Source of the DNA: Gemmatimonadota bacterium
GTDB lineage: Bacteria; JAAXHH01
Direction: 5' to 3'
DNA length: 7,325 nt
NCBI GenBank assembly: GCA_026713285.1
Contig: JAPOOT010000225.1
Location: 1 to 7,325, forward strand
Under the pieces are notes generated by a model. The model did no database searches. It saw nothing but the letters and a program-made list of their open reading frames with translations, and had not been told where the DNA came from. The translations under genes and the position numbers were made by a program. This document shows positions 5,007 through 7,325 of this stretch, in pieces; positions within the stretch are counted from its first letter, which is position 1, and each line of letters starts with the position of its first letter.

Positions 5007-6553
5007 GGTGATTCAAGCTGGAAATCCAGACTGGCCTGCAGGGAGGGTACATCTCTATCCAGGCCATCTTCATCCTTCGAGACCGACTGGCCGTCTCCGA
5101 CGGGCTGAAGATCTATATGGACCCTGACCTGGCGGTCCTCGATACTGAACGAGGAATAGGACAGGTCCTGCGGGAGGATTTTCAATCGGCAGTCGAAGAT
5201 CCGGTTTTCGGTAATTTCGGAGAGTTCAATCGTGGGCGAAGTCACTACCCGCACGATCTGGTCAATTTCCATTTCCCGGCCGGTTATGGGTATCGAGGGC
5301 GGCTCAACGGTAACCCGCACGATTTCCAGGCCCTCCGGCAATTTACCCGCCAGTTCGTGATCAATCATGATCCGTCTGTTCACGATTCGATCGGACCTGA
5401 TGGTGAGGCTTCTCGGATCAATCGAGGTGGCTTCTACCCCGAAAGGCAATTCTAAATTTGCTTCCGTGAGCGGCATGGTGTGGGTCCCGGGTTCAATATC
5501 GTCCAGATCGACCATGACGCGTACCTGGTCCGACGTCAGGGTTGATATACTGCCCTGTGGGCCCCTAACCCTTACGTTCACCTCGCTGGTCGAATTGCTG
5601 ATCAACTCGATGTTGGCCGGGATGTTCTGAAATTCCAACACGGCTGTTATGGCTATTTCGGAGGTTTGCTCGCCGATCAGGGTGAACCACAACAGGCAGG
5701 AAACCCCGATCGAGCCTAATTTGGCGGTGAGGCTGCTGCGATTGAGCCGGAATCCCGACCGGAGCGCGAAGATCTTCGCCATGGCCTCCCTCAGCGACGG
5801 CCTGCTCCGTGGAATCTCGATCGGCAGCAAAGATTTCTCCAGCGTTTGCCAGAGTTTTTCGCGGTCGGCCACGGCGGTGATATCACCGTTGGACGCCACG
5901 GAAACCTCGCCGCTCTCTTCGGACACCACCACGCAGAACGTATCGCCAAGTTCGGACACCCCCAGTGCCGCCCGGTGCCGCGTACCGTATCGGGGCGGGA
6001 GATGGTCCCTGGTCGAAAGCGGCAGGGATGTGCCGGCTTCGACCACACGGTCCTTCTTCACGATAATCGCGCCATCGTGTATGGGCGAGGCGGGATGGAA
6101 GATGCTGACGATCAGTTCCTGGCTTACGAGACTGTCGAGTTTGATGCCGTGCTGCACGGCGCCGGTGATCCCGGTCGCTCTGGGGAAGACCAGCAGGCCG
6201 CCGATACGCTTCTCCGACAGTTCGAAACAGGCCTCGGTGATCTCCTTCAGAATGCGACGGGAGACCGGGTTGTTCTTGAACCTGAAGATTACCAGGGGAC
6301 TCACTCTCTCCAGCAGTTGCCTGATCTCAGGCTGGAAGACCACGATGATCAGCAGGAGGGTAACACCGAGGAGGTACTGCAGAATCTGGGTGGTGAGGAG
6401 GAGTCCGCTCCAGTTCGCGATACTGTAGAGGATACCCAGGCCGCCGAGACCGATCAGGATATGATAGGCCCGCGTGCCCTCCAGCCACATGTAGAGGCTG
6501 TAGATCAACGCCGCTATGATGAATATATCCAGCAGGTTGACTAGATTAAACAT
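5003..6553 (-). CDS. CdaA-type diadenylate cyclase fused to CdaR-like YbbR domains (516 aa)
   Basis: The N-terminal part makes cyclic di-AMP from two ATP. Residues 1-75 hold three membrane segments (about 6-23, 30-47, 56-73), then VFQPEIRQLLE at 72-82, the hallmark entry to the CdaA cyclase. The DAC domain (about 85-245) has HDGAIIV at 159-165 (the DGA motif) and TRHRAALGVSE at 191-201 (the RHR motif), so it should be active. A fourth membrane segment at 277-294 has the look of a CdaR N-terminus and leads into two YbbR-like beta repeats at about 297-388 and 389-484, with an acidic tail. In Bacillus, CdaA (about 270 residues) and its regulator CdaR are separate neighbouring genes. The predicted topology, cyclase inside and YbbR outside, matches the two-protein complex. 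GAGGAA lies nine bases before the ATG. The fusion is continuous in one frame. Confidence 0.93.
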   Translation of the reverse strand: MFNLVNLLDIFIIAALIYSLYMWLEGTRAYHILIGLGGLGILYSIANWSGLLLTTQILQYLLGVTLLLIIVVFQPEIRQLLERVSPLVIFRFKNNPVSRRILKEITEACFELSEKRIGGLLVFPRATGITGAVQHGIKLDSLVSQELIVSIFHPASPIHDGAIIVKKDRVVEAGTSLPLSTRDHLPPRYGTRHRAALGVSELGDTFCVVVSEESGEVSVASNGDITAVADREKLWQTLEKSLLPIEIPRSRPSLREAMAKIFALRSGFRLNRSSLTAKLGSIGVSCLLWFTLIGEQTSEIAITAVLEFQNIPANIELISNSTSEVNVRVRGPQGSISTLTSDQVRVMVDLDDIEPGTHTMPLTEANLELPFGVEATSIDPRSLTIRSDRIVNRRIMIDHELAGKLPEGLEIVRVTVEPPSIPITGREMEIDQIVRVVTSPTIELSEITENRIFDCRLKILPQDLSYSSFSIEDRQVRVHIDLQPVGDGQSVSKDEDGLDRDVPSLQASLDFQLESP

Positions 6554-6576
6554 CGGTGTGGATTCCTCGGGCGTGG

Positions 6577-6605
6577 ATTATGTTCTGCCATACTGAGTTT
6601 GACAG
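6577..6605 (-). promoter_or_regulatory. Candidate promoter of the cdaA-ybbR gene (proximal)
   Basis: CTGTCA (6605-6600), a 17-base spacer and CATAAT (6582-6577) on the minus strand, matching the consensus at four and five of six positions. The start would be near 6570, at the Shine-Dalgarno, giving a very short leader. Plausible but not strong. Confidence 0.4.
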
Positions 6606-6620
6606 GATTTCACGCACATA

Positions 6621-6649
6621 AAGATAAGTCAAAATGGGACGCTTGCCAA
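6621..6649 (-). promoter_or_regulatory. Candidate promoter of the cdaA-ybbR gene (distal)
   Basis: TTGGCA (6649-6644), a 17-base spacer and TATCTT (6626-6621) on the minus strand, five and four matches of six. The start would be near 6614, giving a leader of about 60 bases. It lies just after the DUF502 gene, so the cyclase may have its own transcript as well as readthrough. Confidence 0.35.
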
Positions 6650-6677
6650 TAACAACGATTCCCGGACCGGTTCGCCG

Positions 6678-7325
6678 TCAAACAGCCTGCCCGCTCCGGG
6701 ATGGGGGCGCTGAACGTTCGCCACGGGATGCAGTTGACGCACGTTCGCCGCGGGATGGGGGCGCCGCACGGTCGCCGGTCCGCAGCGAAGGCAGGGTCAG
6801 CACGTTACTGAAGGCCGTTCCGCCCGATACGACGAATTCCAGGGCTTCCTCCACGGGCAGGTCCACGGGTATCACGTCCCGCCGCGGCACGATTACGACG
6901 CGGCCGGCCGCGGGATTGGGTGTGTTGGGAACGAAGACGCTGACCATATTCTCGCGATCGCCCTCACTCGGGATCTCCCCGGCTATGAAAGCGATCATCC
7001 ACGCCCCGCGGCGCGGGTACTCGACCAATACCGTCTTCCATGTGCGGGTCTCACCCACCTTCGCGAAGGAGTCCAGCAGTTTCTTTACCGGGTGGTAGAC
7101 TCTTCGTGCGACGGGCAGCCGCATCATCTGGTCCTCGAACCAGGAAATCAACCTGCTGCCCAGTACGTTCGACGCTACGAAGCCGGCCACGTAGATCACG
7201 ACCAGCATGAGCAGGATACCCAGTCCCGGTATGCGGGTATCCAGGTCCAGCAGTCCCCGGATGACCGGTTCGGCAAAGGAGTCCATCCAGGTCAGTAGCC
7301 AACTCAGTATGGCGACCGTGGCGGC
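6678..7325 (-). CDS. DUF502 family integral membrane protein (start lies beyond right edge)
   Basis: The frame stays open to the last base of the window. The residues before the first visible ATG at 7286 (AATVAILSWLLTW) continue the first membrane helix of DUF502 proteins, so the true start is outside. Numbering from that ATG, a second membrane segment is at about 19-40 (PGLGILLMLVVIYVAGFVAS), followed by the conserved features ISWFEDQMMRLPVARRVYHP at 47-66, VLVEYPRRGAW at 86-96, VSVFVPNTPNPAAGRVVIVP at 115-134, RRDVIPVDLPVEEALEFVVS at 135-154 and GGTAF. The family is widespread and of unknown function. Residues 171-197 are three copies of a nine-residue repeat, G[D/E]R[A/S][A/S][P/T][P/A]SR, which I do not recall as part of the family. 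The gene lies 124 bp before the diadenylate cyclase gene on the same strand, so shared control is possible but unproven. Confidence 0.9.
   Translation of the reverse strand, partial: AATVAILSWLLTWMDSFAEPVIRGLLDLDTRIPGLGILLMLVVIYVAGFVASNVLGSRLISWFEDQMMRLPVARRVYHPVKKLLDSFAKVGETRTWKTVLVEYPRRGAWMIAFIAGEIPSEGDRENMVSVFVPNTPNPAAGRVVIVPRRDVIPVDLPVEEALEFVVSGGTAFSNVLTLPSLRTGDRAAPPSRGERASTASRGERSAPPSRSGQAV
6696..6776. repeat. 27-bp in-frame tandem repeat (three copies) at the end of the DUF502 gene
   Basis: Three tandem 27-bp units (6696-6722, 6723-6749, 6750-6776) share a core resembling GTTCGCC-RCGGGATG on the plus strand. On the coding strand they encode GDRAAPPSR, GERASTASR and GERSAPPSR. The periodicity spills a few bases past each end. 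The period is a multiple of three, so copy-number change would lengthen or shorten the basic tail without a frameshift. Confidence 0.85.

Noticed and set aside
5649..6544. Overlapping plus-strand frames of 259 and 232 codons
   Set aside because: Both mirror the diadenylate cyclase gene and show no family motif, signal or ribosome site.
6599..6627. Plus-strand TTGACA with a GATAAG-like box 18 bases on
   Set aside because: The -35 match is perfect but the -10 box is poor, and no plus-strand gene follows; it would only make antisense RNA across DUF502. It may be chance on top of the minus-strand promoter region.
6554..6677. Possible c-di-AMP riboswitch before the cyclase gene
   Set aside because: I looked for ydaO-like conserved elements and a paired leader with an expression platform. 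The gap is only 124 bp and shows no such structure by eye.

Overview
The window is a chromosomal stretch of an uncultured-looking, moderately GC-rich bacterium. Every gene I can support lies on the minus strand, so the text follows transcription from high to low coordinates. The lipoprotein-type solute receptor suggests a diderm. The combination of DUF502, DUF4159 and a diadenylate cyclase is what one might meet in Latescibacterota, Gemmatimonadota or similar lineages, but I cannot assign a phylum from the sequence alone. I see no tRNA, rRNA, CRISPR array, insertion sequence, integrase or other sign of recent transfer. It looks like core plus metabolic chromosome.

Region 1 (about 7325-2997) concerns the cell envelope. 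It begins with a DUF502 membrane protein that runs off the right edge and ends in a 9-residue repeat tail encoded by a 27-bp tandem repeat. A 124-bp gap with candidate promoters follows. Next is a 516-residue protein joining a CdaA-type diadenylate cyclase (three membrane segments plus a DAC domain with the DGA and RHR motifs) to a membrane-anchored pair of YbbR repeats. In Firmicutes these two parts are the separate proteins CdaA and CdaR. A consensus-like promoter (TTGACT-18-TATAAT) then sits so close to the S11 D,D-carboxypeptidase gene that the mRNA should be leaderless or nearly so. Behind it come a 55-residue single-membrane-segment protein with a strong Shine-Dalgarno and a secreted DUF4159 protein, apparently in one transcript.

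Region 2 (3025-2480) is a self-contained unit: a near-consensus sigma70 promoter (TTGACG-17-TATACT), a strong Shine-Dalgarno, a 112-residue charged helical protein of unknown function, and a strong intrinsic terminator.

Region 3 (about 2400-1) is a ribose/sugar-type ABC importer operon in the order permease, substrate-binding lipoprotein, ATPase. The ATPase is cut by the left edge just inside its Walker A motif.

The points most worth a second look are the one-chain CdaA-CdaR fusion with a carboxypeptidase where Firmicutes usually have glmM, the probable leaderless carboxypeptidase mRNA, the small membrane protein at 3728-3895, and the two promoters whose -35 boxes contain the stop codon of the gene upstream.
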